Position numbers and translations under genes: made by a program. Source: Buxus sempervirens (Eukaryota; Streptophyta; Magnoliopsida; Buxales; Buxaceae). From it: 64,000 nucleotides of DNA. Below the pieces are notes generated by a model, which worked only from the letters and a program-made list of their open reading frames with translations, was not told the origin of the DNA and did no database searches. The stretch spans positions 40,481,942-40,545,941 of the forward strand of contig OX387188.1 of assembly GCA_947561395.2 (NCBI GenBank), written 5' to 3'. Below, piece after piece: positions 26,301 to 40,356 of the stretch (the stretch's first letter is position 1; every line of letters begins with the position of its first letter).

Positions 26301-27294
26301 TTTAAATTTCCCACTTCAGTATGCAATATTTGGCAGGATCACTAAAGGAGACGAGACATTGAGAAAGCTTGAAGAACTTCCAACTCGTAAAGAGGGGATC
26401 TTTGTAATGGTAAATATAAGATAGATGTTATATTGCCAAACCATTCTGTTATAATTTGATCTTTTGGAATTTGTCTGTCCTGAAAAATCAAGTAATGATA
26501 TTTTTCCTTTTTCTTTGCATTGTATCAGACTTATTGCTAACTCATTTGATCGAAATTTTGAAAAACAATTGACATGACCTGTGAGTCGGCAAACAATTAG
26601 TATGTGTGTCCATATTGGTATATATGGAACCATTGGTTAAAATGGAGGTAGCCAGAGGGTCCAAAACTATTTTCATGCCACTTCAGGTTGAATGAGGACT
26701 CATAGTTGCACGGTTGCACCAATGAATTATCATGAGCATGAACACCCACACCGGCCCCTTGTTATAAATAAGATTGTCCCCCTACAGCCTCCAAACTGAC
26801 ATCAACGAGTTAATCGTATTTGTTGTTTCACTTGTTCATGAATTGAAATTCAGATGTTGCACTGAGCAGATTAATTATTTCTCATTTTCAGCCAACTGAG
26901 CGCATCAGTATCATTTCAACGTACTTTTATGGTAAGAATCAGTGAACACAATTCAACTCTGCTTATGCTTTCTAAAATTTAGTTTAGAAATAAATTAAAC
27001 GAAGTCATAAACACTATCTTAGATGAGGCTTTTCTCTAATGTTGAATCACATCAGTTAATGGAGTTTTTCCCCAAATTTTTTTGATGATTTTCTGTCAGA
27101 TACCAAGACAGAGAGCTGTGAACAGGAGAACTGGATGCTGAAGAGAAGGCTTGCTGCTTCTGCTGTTGAAATTGAAAGACAGGTAAAATTTTAAATTCCA
27201 AGTTTCGCATTGATGTCAAAATGTACATGGATAAAACTCATTGCAAGTAAATTGGGGCAATATTTCCTTGCAGAGAATGAAATGCTTCCCCTGA
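20307..27294 (+). CDS. CYP23: peptidyl-prolyl isomerase, cyclophilin CYP23 type
   Basis: It has eight exons: 20307-20411, 23850-23963, 24047-24195, 26157-26229, 26320-26409, 26892-26931, 27100-27182 and 27274-27294. They give 224 residues in one frame. Residues 1-22 form a signal peptide (WVSIIAFLFLAFVGAFS), so the protein enters the secretory pathway. The cyclophilin domain starts at VVFQTNYGDVEFGFFP and includes NHFFRVDRGFVVQ, GILSMGR and HLDGEYAIFG. The Arg and Phe of the FHR..GF catalytic face are kept, but the usual GSQFF is SSSFS, as I recall for the CYP23 group, so activity may be reduced. A C-terminal extension, LKRRLAASAVEIERQRMKCFP, is shared with Arabidopsis CYP23. Introns 1 and 3 are long and hold repeats. 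Confidence 0.93.
23344..23626. mobile_element. solo LTR (283 bp) in CYP23 intron 1
   Basis: It begins TGTTAGGAATCC and ends CTCAACA. Identical 5-bp sequences, GATAA, flank it (23339-23343 and 23627-23631). The internal TTTTACGTGGTTCACCCC and GGGCTACGTCCATGG are common in plant Copia-type LTRs. No second LTR or internal region is present, so this is a recombined solo LTR. Confidence 0.75.
24196..26156 (+). other. CYP23 intron 3
   Basis: A 1961-bp intron. It holds an old repeat at about 25080-25200 (two forms of TACTGGCTGGT), a duplicated CATTTAAACCTAGAAA at about 25468-25505 and several poly-T tracts near 25720-25810. No gene is seen. Confidence 0.6.
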
Positions 27295-27549
27295 TTCAGC
27301 ATGCAACAAGATCAGGCCGGAAATGCAAGACCACGCCATCCATCAAAGCAAAAAAGGAATCTAAATGAAACTCGCATACTCATGATTGCCAAGAAAACCT
27401 CTAATTTATGTATCCAAAATATCATTGAATGACAATCAAACATTAAGTTTCTAAGAAACTACACTCCATTGCATGCCAATGAGTATTGGGGGTTCTGAAA
27501 GCTCAAAATAGAAACATAAAACGCCTTGTCATCACAGCTGCAACCTATC

Positions 27550-29243
<1,694 letters not shown>

Positions 29244-29320
29244 TCAGAAAGAAAGAGAGAGAGAGAGAGAAAGAGAGAGGAGCAAGAGCAGTTCCAAAGA
29301 TTGGAAAAGGAAAGGAGGGA

Positions 29321-29331
29321 GTTTTATAAAG
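29321..29331 (-). promoter_or_regulatory. alpha-tubulin TATA element
   Basis: The minus strand reads CTTTATAAAAC. It lies about 150 bp before the start codon at 29171, leaving a CT-rich 5' UTR of roughly 120 bp. Confidence 0.6.
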
Positions 29332-29579
29332 TGGAATGGTAGCTAGCCGTTTGAAGCGGCCACTTACCTTTTTGAAATTTGAATTCAATGTTTTGGTGTG
29401 GTGCAGCTGGCATGACCGTTGGGTGTTTAGCTTCGAATTCAAATGACGGAAAACTCGTCAGGGGAGGGAATTATAGAATGAAAAACCATTTTTTAACAAA
29501 TCTCCCTTTATGGGTTGGATTCACATTGAACTCGGTTCATGACTGGATCCATTTAGCAACCCTAGTATACTAATTTAAT

Positions 29580-30710
29580 ATATCGCACAACCCATGGCAA
29601 GCAAAGGCCATTGCTAAAAAGATTTGCCATATTTGGCAAGGATTCAATCAGAAAAAACGGATATTTAATACCCCAATAAGTGTTAACAATACAGAAACAA
29701 ATTTGGGTGGATTTTTTTTTTATTCGAATTGTAAAATATGCAATTAAGTATTGTAAATGTTTTTATATGCATGAATAAGTTACCTTCTGTTTGAATACAA
29801 GGAAAACTTTTTTAAATGGAAAATATTGTAAGAAAGTTCAATCCTTCGACTCAAAACTCTTGGTGACAAAGCCCTTCTAATATCTCCAGGAAGCCATGCC
29901 AAATGATTCACACCTACAAAATAATGGAAAATTAAGCATTTTAACTTAACAAATGGAAAATATTGTAAGAAAAATTAGGATCCGCCGTGGTCTTCCTGGT
30001 GAAGATATATATCCAAACAAATTAATTTGTTCCATAAGGTTCTGTTTAGACGGTTGGGTTAATTTGAATTTTGTTTTAAAAAAAAAAAACAACTTTCATG
30101 AAAAAATTTTGCGTTTGGAAAGCCAGAAAATGTAGGATTGACAGAAAATGAAATTCTCAAATAGCTTTCGATGCCCTAAATACCTCATTTTATTTTTCAA
30201 CTAAAACTATATAATACCATACATTTTATAATATATTATGGATGAATATTGAATGCTTTTGATAGATTAGTTTATATTCTAATTATTTCATGATATTACA
30301 CTTTGTGAAGTATCTTCTTACATATAATTACACACAATATAAAAAATCGTAGCAAAAAGTGTTATTTTGGTTGATCTGGTGAAACAATTTGTCGCTATTT
30401 TAATACGGCCATGTAGCCATCATTGGGATACATGATCATTTTATAAAGTCTCCTGAAAGAGAAACACCTCAAGAAATCCAAGATAATCTAAGCATATGGC
30501 CATACTTCAAAGTTTTTTTTTTAAAAAAAAAATCATATGAGATAAAATTTCATTGTCATATAATTATAAGTGAAAAATTGACTTTGATCATTTGTATTGG
30601 TAGCATTGTATTGGTGATGTGACTCATATCCCCATGAATATTTTCTAAAGAATACTTGGCATGCTTTTGTGGTTGAAAGAAATGGTCTTCACAAAATATG
30701 TGCCAACTAA
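29580..30710. other. intergenic, AT-rich, nothing identified
   Basis: No gene or transposon end that I can support. A poly-T/poly-A foldback of about 9 bp lies at about 30513-30530. Confidence 0.5.
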
Positions 30711-31810
30711 CACTACAAAACGAAGAGGCTTAGAAGGTGACCTTTTACCGTCAGTAAGCATATTCTGCCCCTAAAAGCACTTTTACCGGCGGTAAAGATT
30801 CTTTCCGCCCCTAAAAGTTAATATAACTTTTTTTTCGCTCAAAAACCCATGGCGTGAGTTTTTTGAGCGCGAAATAGCCTTTAGAGGCAATAATTCTTGC
30901 CAAAATAATAGGTTTTACTGGTGATAGGACTCCTCCTGCTGGTTAAAAGTTGGCGGGAACTTCCCGCCAAATAAAAGATTGTTTCCGGCAGTAAATAGGT
31001 GTCGATAATAACACTTTTAGCGGTTGTACGCTCTCTACCGCCACTAAAAGGTAGAAAATAAAAATAATTTGTATTTTTCATAATTTCAACAAAAAAAATA
31101 TAATTTTATTGGCGGTTTTCTAAAGCCGCCATTAATAATCAAATCATGCAATTTTTACCGGCGATCTTCATTGTTTTTTTTTTAAAACAAGTGTTTTACC
31201 AACAAAAATGATTAGTAGAAAAAAAAAAGAGGAAACTCGACTTTTAGGGGCGGTAGCATCTCGCCGGTAAAAGTAAAAGCGGGAATTTCCCCCCGTGCCT
31301 AATGTAATGAATTTTGACTTTACTTTTAGGGGCAGTAATCTACCGCCTGTAAAAGAAAAAGCAGGAATTTTCTTGCAGGAATTTTCTTGCTACGCAATAC
31401 GTGGAAATTTGACTTCACTTTTAGGGGTGGTAAGCTACCGCCGCTAAAAATAAAAGCGGGAATTTTCAAATTTAATTCAATTTTAGAGATGGTAATCGAC
31501 CGTCGGTAAAAGTCACTTCTACATATACCAACAGAGTCCCTTCTTCTTCAGCTTGTCTCTTTTTTCTCTCTTGACAAACACTCTTTTTCAACTTGTATTT
31601 TTCTCTTGGCAATCTAACTAAAGGTATGTTTTATTTAACTCTATCTTTGCATTTCTTTTTTCCCCCCGTCATCTCTATCTACTTTTCTTCTTTAAAACTC
31701 TACTCTTTCACTAACCTTTTGATATTTCTCTCTTTACAGATTTTTTCCTTCATATTTTTGTCTCAAGCTTTTGGCAAAGAGAATGGCCTCAAAGGTGGTA
31801 GGAGTAATGG

Positions 31811-31845
<35 letters not shown>

Positions 31846-32194
31846 AGATCTTTGTTTGTATGCTGCTGTCCGGCGACTACCCAACGACGGTAGCAATTTT
31901 TTTTTTATTTTTTAATATTGCTTTTAGCGGTGGTTGTTCCTGGTGGTAAAAGCCACTTTGTTATTTTTTAAAAGCATATTTACCGACGGTTGTTACTATC
32001 GGTAAAGGTAAAAAGGACTTAATTGAAAAAAAAAATTTTAGTGGAGGTAAGCTTCCGCCGGTAATGGGTGAGCAATAGCAGCAGTAGCTTCTTCTACCGC
32101 CACTATAACCTTTAGCAACAATACCGTTTGAAGCAATAGGTATTATTGGCGGTAATTGAGTTTTTACCTTGTAAAAGTTAGTTTTTTTGTAGTG
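30711..32194. mobile_element. non-autonomous CACTA-like (En/Spm) element, 1484 bp
   Basis: It begins CACTACAAAA and ends TTTTTTTGTAGTG, the terminal signature of CACTA elements. Both ends are filled with subterminal repeats built on CTTTTAGGGGCGGTA and its complement TACCGCCGGTAAAAG, present many times in both directions, as in En/Spm. No transposase frame is present. The 3-bp flanks are TAA and TCA, so a target duplication is only 2 of 3 matched. A CT run at 31819-31845 and a CT-rich core lie inside. Confidence 0.75.
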
Positions 32195-32220
32195 TCAAAT
32201 GGCAAAGTATGATGTCTTGG

Positions 32221-32626
32221 GGAATGAAATCCTCTATCGCCTTTCCCTGAAACGATCCTTGATATGACCATGAGATGTTGCCATGTGAGGCATTTCACGA
32301 CCAGTGTTTTGTCATGTAAGGCCCACTTGAAAACATTTAAAACAATGATAAAACATTGGCCGTGAGATGCTCTACATGGCAGCAATGGCAGAACCACGTA
32401 TATGCCCCCCCAACTTATTGAAATTTCTACATTTCATGAGAATCCCCTCTAAAATTTCTGGTTTGCGCCCCCCAACTCATTGAAATTTCTATATTTCATA
32501 AGAAGTGTTAATTGAAAATTTTTTTTGCCCCCCCAAATTTAGAATCCTGGTTCTGCCACTGCATGGCAGAATCTCACAGTCGCATCAGGGACCGTTTCAA
32601 GGAAAGGCGACAGAAGATTTCTTTCC
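32221..32626. mobile_element. Mutator-type MITE, 406 bp
   Basis: The 9-bp sequence ATGTCTTGG occurs immediately on both sides (32212-32220 and 32627-32635). The arms are about 75-80 bp: GGAATGAAATCC and CGCCTTTCCCTGAAACG on the left face GGAAAGAAATCT and CGCCTTTCCTTGAAACG on the complementary right. A smaller inverted pair (GGCAGAACCA) inside at about 32390 and 32552 bounds a G/C-tract-containing core and may be another, older insertion. No coding capacity. Confidence 0.8.
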
Positions 32627-32635
32627 ATGTCTTGG

Positions 32636-34600
32636 GGGCTTTTCCCTAAGATCTGGGGCCTAGTCTTGGTTGCATGTAATGTACCTACACATTTCAATGA
32701 TCCTCTTATTTATCAAACAAATTAAAGATTGTTATATTTATACATTAATATAACTGATTTTTGTTTATTTTATGAAAACTATTCATGTGTATGACAAATG
32801 GTAAAATGTAAAACTTTTCCGGTTCATTTTGATTAACCAGACAAAGCAATCAGGATTCTTATGACTACATCCGAAGTACAGCTTAATTTAAGGAAAATTA
32901 ACTTTTTAATTTTTTAATTTTAGTTTCCAGAGTGGCCTTTGCCAACTGAATTAACTTATTCTTGACATCTAAACGGAACGCAGGAGACGCGGGGCCCTAC
33001 TTAGAACTGTATAACCTCACAACAATTCCTTACCAGTTCAGACATCAAGGAGAAGATAAGAAACAAATCCAAGAAGACAACACCAGCTAATTATCGAGGA
33101 CCCACAAGCTCCCTCGATGTTTGTTCACACAGTTCCCAAGAGGATGGCTCCCATGGTTACGGCCAATCGGATGGCGAGTTCAAGGATGTTCTGCTGACCG
33201 GCCGTTGAATACGTACGGCCGCACCAATTTTTTCGTTTTTTGGTAGGAAAAAAGGGAGGAAGGGGGGATACCAGTACCAGCGTGGCCGGACCCCTGGGCG
33301 TGACACTGGTGTGGCCACCTGGTTGGTTGCAAAAGGTGTTCCCTTGTTGCCTGGGCTGACCTGATACGGATTAGGGTGTAGAGGCTGGTCTGGTCTGGGC
33401 ACTGGCCAGACACATCACACTCGCTGCCGGAAGAAAATGCAGAAAAGTGGATGGACACATCACATGGTTCCAACGTCAAGGAAGATGGCAAAGCACGCCT
33501 TGGCTTGGCATCTTTGGATGTGTTAGTGGATCCCCTTCTCCATTCTTCCACGGTTCCACCATATTCTCATGTTAGGTTTAACACATGGCATATGTATCTT
33601 ATATCTTTGGGAATCATGCCGAACAAAATACGCAATTTTCCAAAACAGTCCTTACACTACATTATTGAGAAGATTTATTAATATATAAAAGGGTAGAACG
33701 GTCAAAATTATCTTAATTTTTCCAAAAACTAACAATCAATTTTACAACTATTTCCTCCAGCATTGTCTCCCTTTGTCCCTTCCTATACACGTGCAATACT
33801 GCATAGCATTGTCTCCCTTTGCCCATTTCTATACACACGTGCAATTAATACTGTATGTGCACCCCTTCTAGTACAAATAAAATTCTAAGGTAACTTGCCC
33901 TTGAGAGTTGAATACAAAACCTCCTACCACGTGCTCCCTTCAAATAAAAGAAGGAGGGTTTCGGGTCGAAACTTGCCAGGCGGGTGAGTTGTTTACGGAA
34001 CTGTACTGTTAACCATGACTCGACTTCAAAGAGGACGAGCTCCCGAGAGCCTTCACTCGTCAACCTAAAAACCATGCATGGTACTTCTCGACCTTGTCTC
34101 CGAGGGATAGTTGAACGAGCGACTCATGAATGCTGCCGGTCAGACGAGCCAATAACTCGAACACGTTCGGTCTGTGTTTTGAGCAAAAATCACAACATTA
34201 CCTTACTTTGATATCATGTTAAACAAACATTGCACCTAAAAGCTTAAACTCATAAGTGAAGGGATATACAGGATAGATATGCTCTGTGTTATATCCTCCC
34301 TTTGAATGTTCCTAACCGTTAGATCATTTTCAATTCTTTTAAATTTTCAAAAGCAAAAATTCTGTACCTGTTGGATTCTCCACATCGCAAAATCTCAGTC
34401 AATCTACGTACACCATTGCAGTAAAAGCCAGCAGATGATTTCAAACCAGGAAACATACTTCTTTCTTAATCACGGGTGAAAAGTTGTCTCTACTATGATC
34501 TTGCAATGTCTCTTAACATGTTAGGCATAGTGGAATGCGTGAACCCTTTTCCCAAAAACATCTCCGTGTGTTGGCAAGTTGAGAATCAGTGACCGGGGAA
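32636..34600. other. intergenic, one GC-richer block
   Basis: The block at about 33090-33560 is GC-richer than its surroundings. On its minus strand 33210-33130 reads QQNILELAIRLAVTMGAILLG before a stop, like the end of a small membrane protein after a CAG acceptor, but I cannot build a gene. A Helitron-like end (GTGC.., CTAG then T) lies at about 33835-33871. Confidence 0.4.
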
Positions 34601-34618
34601 ATAGCACATATTTCAGGG

Positions 34619-34731
34619 CTTTAATTTGGACTAATTAAACCCTTACCTTGTATGATTATCTATCTATACTATTACATAAAGCCAAACCCTTGTTTTGTGT
34701 CTATACTTTAATTTGGACTAATTAAACCCTA
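34619..34731. repeat. direct repeat of about 23 bp, 88 bp apart
   Basis: TTTAATTTGGACTAATTAAACCCT occurs at about 34619 and again at about 34708 with nearly no change. Between the copies, TCTATACTATTACATAAAGCC resembles a Helitron 5' end, but no matching 3' end was found. Confidence 0.5.
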
Positions 34732-35685
34732 ATTGATCTAAACTCCAAGCACATGCTTCATAGCTCTTTCTCTATATTCCATCCCCACATCTGGCCTTCA
34801 AGAACAAAGCACAAGCACTCATAAAGAAAATATTAGTAATGTAGGTATCGATTGTGCCTTTGAACGAAGGCAACAGCACACAAGTAAGTTGGGTATGGTC
34901 ACTGTTGCACCTGGTAACTTGCAACTAGAAACACTTAACCTTGATTATGTTATGGATTTGACCACTGCAATCAATGGTGAGTGTTATTTTAAATAAAATA
35001 TTGATAACTTAATGACCCCAACAACCCCAACGTATAGAAGAAGTTGGAATCATATTGTGGGATATCACACCTCATGTGGAAGTCAGAGTAATGGCATTTT
35101 CTTCCTAAAAGACATATTGTTAGAAAGTAGTAAGAAGGAAAAAGCATTGTGTTTTGAAGGTGCATTTAATGCAGTAGTAGTCTCTTTGTATTCTTTCCTT
35201 ATGTGTACGGGATGGAATTTTCTCTTATTTTTTACCTGATCGAATTGGGTCTTGCTATTAAAGTGGGATGCTTCCACGTGAAGAATCCCAGGCTTAATGT
35301 TTTTTCATATTTTGTAAATGTTTTATGTGGGTTCTCCCTAGTGAGAGGGGCAGAAATATTCTATATAAAGAAAAAATACAGCTAGCTAAGAAGTTCTTAA
35401 CCTCACTTGGATATATCTTTTTTGATTCATCCCATGGTCATTTGAATTGAGATTTTCTCCACTGGCAGTCGAGCTTGTAAGGATTCATTATTAAGCTCAA
35501 GGTATTATCCAGGTTTAATTTCCCGAAGACTAGTTGGAGGTGCAAATACCTTGCATGTTCCAAAGAGAAGTGTTGTGTTTTGATGTTAATTAGTATTAAT
35601 TTCTCAAGTCTAGAGAAGACATTGTAATCCCATCACGTTACTCTTTTACTTTTGATGTTTTGTTTTTTATTTAGTTATAAATATA

Positions 35686-35879
35686 CTAGTTGTGGCACGT
35701 GCATACTGCACGTCCTCACCTTTAATTATAGCATATAAGTAAGGTTTTAAATTCGAATGTGAAAAGAGCAGTAGGTGGTTATAATTTCGGATTATTTTAG
35801 TTGGGGAGGACAATAGTTGAAAAAAAAAGGTGGTCAGAATTTGAGAGAATATTCTCCCTCTTCTATAGATAGATATAGA
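35686..35879 (-). mobile_element. short Helitron-like element, copy B
   Basis: On the minus strand it runs from TCTATATCTATC (preceded by A) to CTAG (followed by T), with the hairpin core ACGTGCAGTATGCACGTGCC near the end. Most of its length aligns with copy A at 19453-19657, including CAACTATTGTCC, ACTAAAATAATCC and the TTCGAATTTAAA segment. 194 bp, non-coding. Confidence 0.7.
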
Positions 35880-35899
35880 TATATATGGATTCGGGTACA

Positions 35900-36880
35900 G
35901 AAGGAAAGATGCGGTTTCCACATCCCAAGAAATATACATATTTTAGTATCTTGCTCGTGCACTGGTTTGATCTCCCCTCCCTATACCTTGTCTAAAAAAC
36001 TGTAATTCCCCGTTTTTAACTCATTCAACGGCTCAAACCATCTCTGGTTTTTAAAACTAACCTTTCTCCTTTATCTAACACAGCTTTGGTGTACACGCTC
36101 CTTTGACCCCAAACGGGCATTAAACGCTTTTAGCTAGTCGGTGTTATTTAGTTAATATTTAAGCTTTAAAGCTTTTGGAAGAAGCTCGCCTTTCCATGTC
36201 TTGCCTCCATCACCGACTGTATGCTCGTGTGGGTGATAGAGACCAGAAAGAGACAGAGAGAAAGCAAGAGAGACACCATCCCGTTTCCATTAATTTATTT
36301 AATAAAGATTATAGCATCAATCTCTGCGTGTTGGATAAATAAATTATATTATCTGACAATGAAGATTATTTAAACATGATAACATAATAGGGCATACGAG
36401 AAGAAGATGATTAAAATCTTTCTTGGTGTGTCATCTCCAGTGCTCATTCTGAACGCCCACTGTGCATGAAGCATAAAGAAATTAGGGTTCCTCGTGAGCT
36501 CAAGTACAGTCCTCGCTGTTTATTGGACCAATCTCATGTGCTCCGAGATCCACGCCGGCCAACTCCCATCTCGTTGAAGTCCTTGGCCTCTTTGTTTTAT
36601 TTCTGATCATCGATTAGCAATCCAAGTGTTGGCTTTTCGATGTATTGATTACCACTGAAAGCTCATTAGCTGTTGGCTCTGGTACATATTACAGAATATT
36701 TCTTGCATAGCAGAGAATCTTTCACAAATTAAAATGCACCAATGAGCAATCATAAACGCTTTTGGTCTTCTATTATTTTTTGGATATTAATGAAGAGTCA
36801 GTAGAGCTGGTGGTTGCAGTAGTACTAACGTATAGATCAATAAAAAGGGGAAAAAATGACTTGAAATCGACAGAAGCCCT
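35900..36880. other. intergenic, nothing identified
   Basis: No convincing coding frame or transposon end. A GA-rich patch lies at about 36240-36275. Confidence 0.5.
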
Positions 36881-36990
36881 TTACTGGAATATCTGCTGGT
36901 CCAACAGTGAGTGGGGTATACACCTTTAATTATAAATGATGCTGACATGTACACCATTCATTGTTGGACCAACAGATCTTCCACTGTAAC
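36881..36990. repeat. near-perfect foldback (miRNA-like hairpin or tiny MITE)
   Basis: The left arm from 36891 (ATCTGCTGGTCCAACAGTGA) pairs with the right arm ending at 36977 (TTGTTGGACCAACAGAT). Over 27 paired positions I count two mismatches and two G-T pairs, with a loop of about 33 bases. Pairing continues outward in weaker form (TTTACTGGAAT facing CTTCCACTGTAA). No clear target duplication or promoter was seen. Confidence 0.7.
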
Positions 36991-38004
36991 CTCCAGCTGA
37001 TATGGCCGTAAAAAAAATTGCACCACCAACTTTGGTGCAGCTTGGTGCATCTATAGAAGGTTAGAGCGGCTGCTCGAGGTAACATTGGAATCTTTGGAAG
37101 AAGAAATCTTTGGTAAATGTACAAAATTATGGGAAAAAAAGGTTCATGCCTTTATGGATTTTTCTTGTGTACCATGGCACTATTCTGATAAGGACACATC
37201 AAAGTAGGTTGAGGTGCTTGTTGAGGCCAAACTTTAGAAAGCAACATGCATGTCCTAGCTTGAATGGTGTCATAGTGAAAACGAAATACCCTTATGGCAT
37301 AGAAACCTTTTTTTTTCGAATATTTTGGTGGTTGTTTGAATTTATTTGTTTGAGAATGTGTTTGGCACTATTTGTCCTTATGGGCATTTACTTTTAGAAA
37401 ACTTACATAAGGGTACTTGTAAAAAAGCAACAATAAATTGCTTATTCTTAAAATAATAATTAATGTTAGGTAAATACATGTAGTTAAGAACCTTATCAAG
37501 ATAAAATTATTGGGAATATTATTTTGAACATTGTATGCGAAAATATCTATATTATTATTTAGCGAACCTGGGAATTATTCTCAGCATTCTGGCTGTATAA
37601 TAATAAACCCTTTCAAAATCCTTAAAAGACTCATGCATCTAATAGAAAACTACCCATGCACCCAAATGACTCCATTCTTATCTGGTGACTACCCAATGTG
37701 TATATCCTATAATAATGCATACATGCAATAGCGCATGTGCCTCTTTTATTTTTTTTTTAAATGACAAGGATAGACTTGCCATTTATGAAAAGTTCTTTTA
37801 AGTTATAACAATGACAAACTTGTAATATTTGTAAGCTTTAAAAGAATGAAAAGTAACTTAAACGTTAAAACCCTGTCTGGGATATCATGATGAATGCCAA
37901 ACGATGCCTTAGTGATAATCATATTATACATCAATCGAATTTAATAATGCAAAATCAAATAGAAGAACAATTGAAATCGTACAAAAATTTTTTAATCTTT
38001 ATTA

Positions 38005-38230
38005 ATGAAAATCGTACCAAAAAAATTGGATGGATTTCATCACCACATGAGGTTTCATGTCCAATTATGGAATCTTTCCATGCAGAATTCAATGACAAGT
38101 TACACAAAACAATTCAAAATATTGTACAAAAATTTAAGTTTTTTTTTTCTTGAAATCGCACCAAATAATCGAATGAATGTCATCACCACATGCATGAGGT
38201 TTCATGCCCTGGAATCTTTTCATTCCCTCC
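38005..38230. repeat. diverged direct duplication, about 145-bp period
   Basis: AATCGTACCAAA, TTTCATCACCACATGAGG, GGAATCTTTCCAT at 38008-38085 is repeated as AATCGCACCAAA, GTCATCACCACATGCATGAGG, GGAATCTTTTCAT at 38152-38225. Non-coding. Confidence 0.65.
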
Positions 38231-38299
38231 TGAGAAAAAAAAAACAAGAAGAAGAAGAAAAAATTGAGACCAGAAGCTCTTTAAATCTTCTTAGATGAG

Positions 38300-40340
38300 A
38301 CCTTTCTATGAATAGTTGGGATCTCATGTAAGTGCATCAAGTGTACGAGATGACATTTATAATCTATCATAAATCAATATAAGAACTTCCTTTTATACAC
38401 AAAACATAAGGAAGAGTGAATCACGTTTTATGACCTGAGATGATTGTCACCGGAGAATCGAAGTTGGACTTATAGCGAACAGTGAATCACGTCCAGGAAC
38501 TTCTTACAAACGGGAATCTCGGCGGATTATATTGCAACATATCCGTTGCATCCTATCACGTGCCAATATTTGATATTTTTGTCATCCTATATTTTCCATA
38601 CTATTCCCTTGATGAGATACATTTGGGTATACTTTTACTGTTTTATGTTTGGAAGGCTTTATGCTGTGCCTCACTAGGTTTAGGTACATGATGAGACATG
38701 GGTTTTCTTTGACATGTGAAGAGTGATGTGGGCAATTCACATCATCCAGGGGACTTTACATATTTCACCAAAAAAAAAATATTTTATGATGATGTGGCTT
38801 ATATCGACTTAGATAATACAACCAAAAAATGGATTTTGTAAGGGGGTTTTCTTATTTGATAATGTGGTAAGTATGATTCGATTTGACCATTAATTGGGTC
38901 ACATTTGATGATGTATGCATGTGTTAAGATTTAAAATATATTGATAAATTAATCATTTATTATAATTTATATAATATATAACTGTAGAGGGCCTCTTAGA
39001 GAATGTGACAAACATATATAGAATTATTTTTTTCCAAAACAACCTTAAAATGACCTTTTATAATATATTTTTATAGGAGCAAGCTTTAATTTTAGTTTTT
39101 ACTTTCCAAAAAGAATGCCCTTTAACAAACTTTAAGCCCTAAGATGTCCCAAGTAATTACTCATATTCTCCTTTTCAGCTGCTTACATTGTAATATTGCA
39201 TGTGCCACCCACTAGCTATATAGTATATAGTATTCTTAAGTGAGTATTGCAAAGATAAATTAATAAATAAATTTATAATTTACTCTGTTGTAATTGTTAA
39301 AAGGTTGTTTTTTAAATAAAAAATATGCATACATATGGTTCTCAACTCAAGACTACATATGGTATGGGAATTTTGATCCCATGAAGCACCATCTGACTTG
39401 ATCTATACCAAACCTATTTAGTTAGAGGTGAAATAGCGAAAAATGGATTACTTAAAGAACGTTTCATCTAGTGCCACTCAGCGGTGCCAACGTGAAACAC
39501 ACGGAAGCTCCAGAGGAAATGCTTTCGATCAATAAAGGTGCACTCAGGAGGACATGTGAAATTTGCTAAAATCATCTCATGTCTATGAAATCATGTCAAA
39601 TCTGCAGTGGAATGTTGCATTAACGATTTCTTACTACAAATGGTAATGACTGCCTTATTCTTATTGAAAGGAAAAAAAAGAAAGAAAAAGTTGGAGCTAG
39701 CACGAAATAGGGAATTTTTAATTTTTATGGCCAAGGATGAGTTATGGTTCGGTGTGTGTCTGGACTCTCAACTTTAACTGTAACTCAGATTACATCACAC
39801 TTGAAAAAATATTTTAGTCATAAAATAATAGATACTGTTGCCGAGGAACCGGGTCGGTGTAACGCAAAGTCTCGACGGATGCCACGTGTTAGATCATGCG
39901 CCATGTTAGGGGGATGACTGTGGGGACTTTATCTCTGACCAGTCAACAACTGAGACGCCCGCGCTCACGTAGGTTTTGTCCCGTCTTTACAAGAACAGCA
40001 AAGAGAGAGAGAGAGAAAGGGAGGAAACAAGCGAGATATTTGTTTCTCTCTCTTGCTTTTGTAATTTGTAGCAGTTATATGTAATCTAATTGTGTTAACA
40101 GAACAAGTTTTGCTTTCATTCAAATAATAGAGAGATAACATGGCCTTGCGTGTGTGACTGACACACATAGGCCCCAGAAATGTTTAGATCAAATCCCAGA
40201 AAGGTTTTCTTTTTCTTTTTCCTTTTTCTTTTTTTTTTTCCACCAAAAGATCAAATCCCAAGTTCGAGACACACATAGGAGGCAAGAATGGCGTATCTCT
40301 AGAACTTGATTCTCTAGCTCTCTGTCTCTCTCTCTCTTCC
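38300..40340. other. intergenic upstream of the PRE gene
   Basis: No gene is supported. It contains a TATATAACTGTAG..GGCCTCTTAG segment (about 38980) and a CATGTGCCACCCACTAG end (to 39215, followed by C rather than T) that resemble the Helitron-like family, so about 38980-39215 may be a decayed member. GA and CT runs occur at about 40003-40016 and 40319-40336. Confidence 0.45.
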
Positions 40341-40345
40341 CCTTG

Positions 40346-40356
40346 CCTATTTAAAA
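40346..40356 (+). promoter_or_regulatory. possible TATA element of the PRE gene
   Basis: CCTATTTAAAAC precedes a long CT-rich leader. If used, the 5' UTR is about 340 bp, containing several pyrimidine tracts. Confidence 0.4.

Noticed and set aside
34661..39215. One 4.5-kb Helitron from TCTATACTATTACATAAAGCC to the CTAG at 39215
   Set aside because: The 3' flank is C instead of T, no coding content links the ends, and another element lies inside; the ends may be unrelated.
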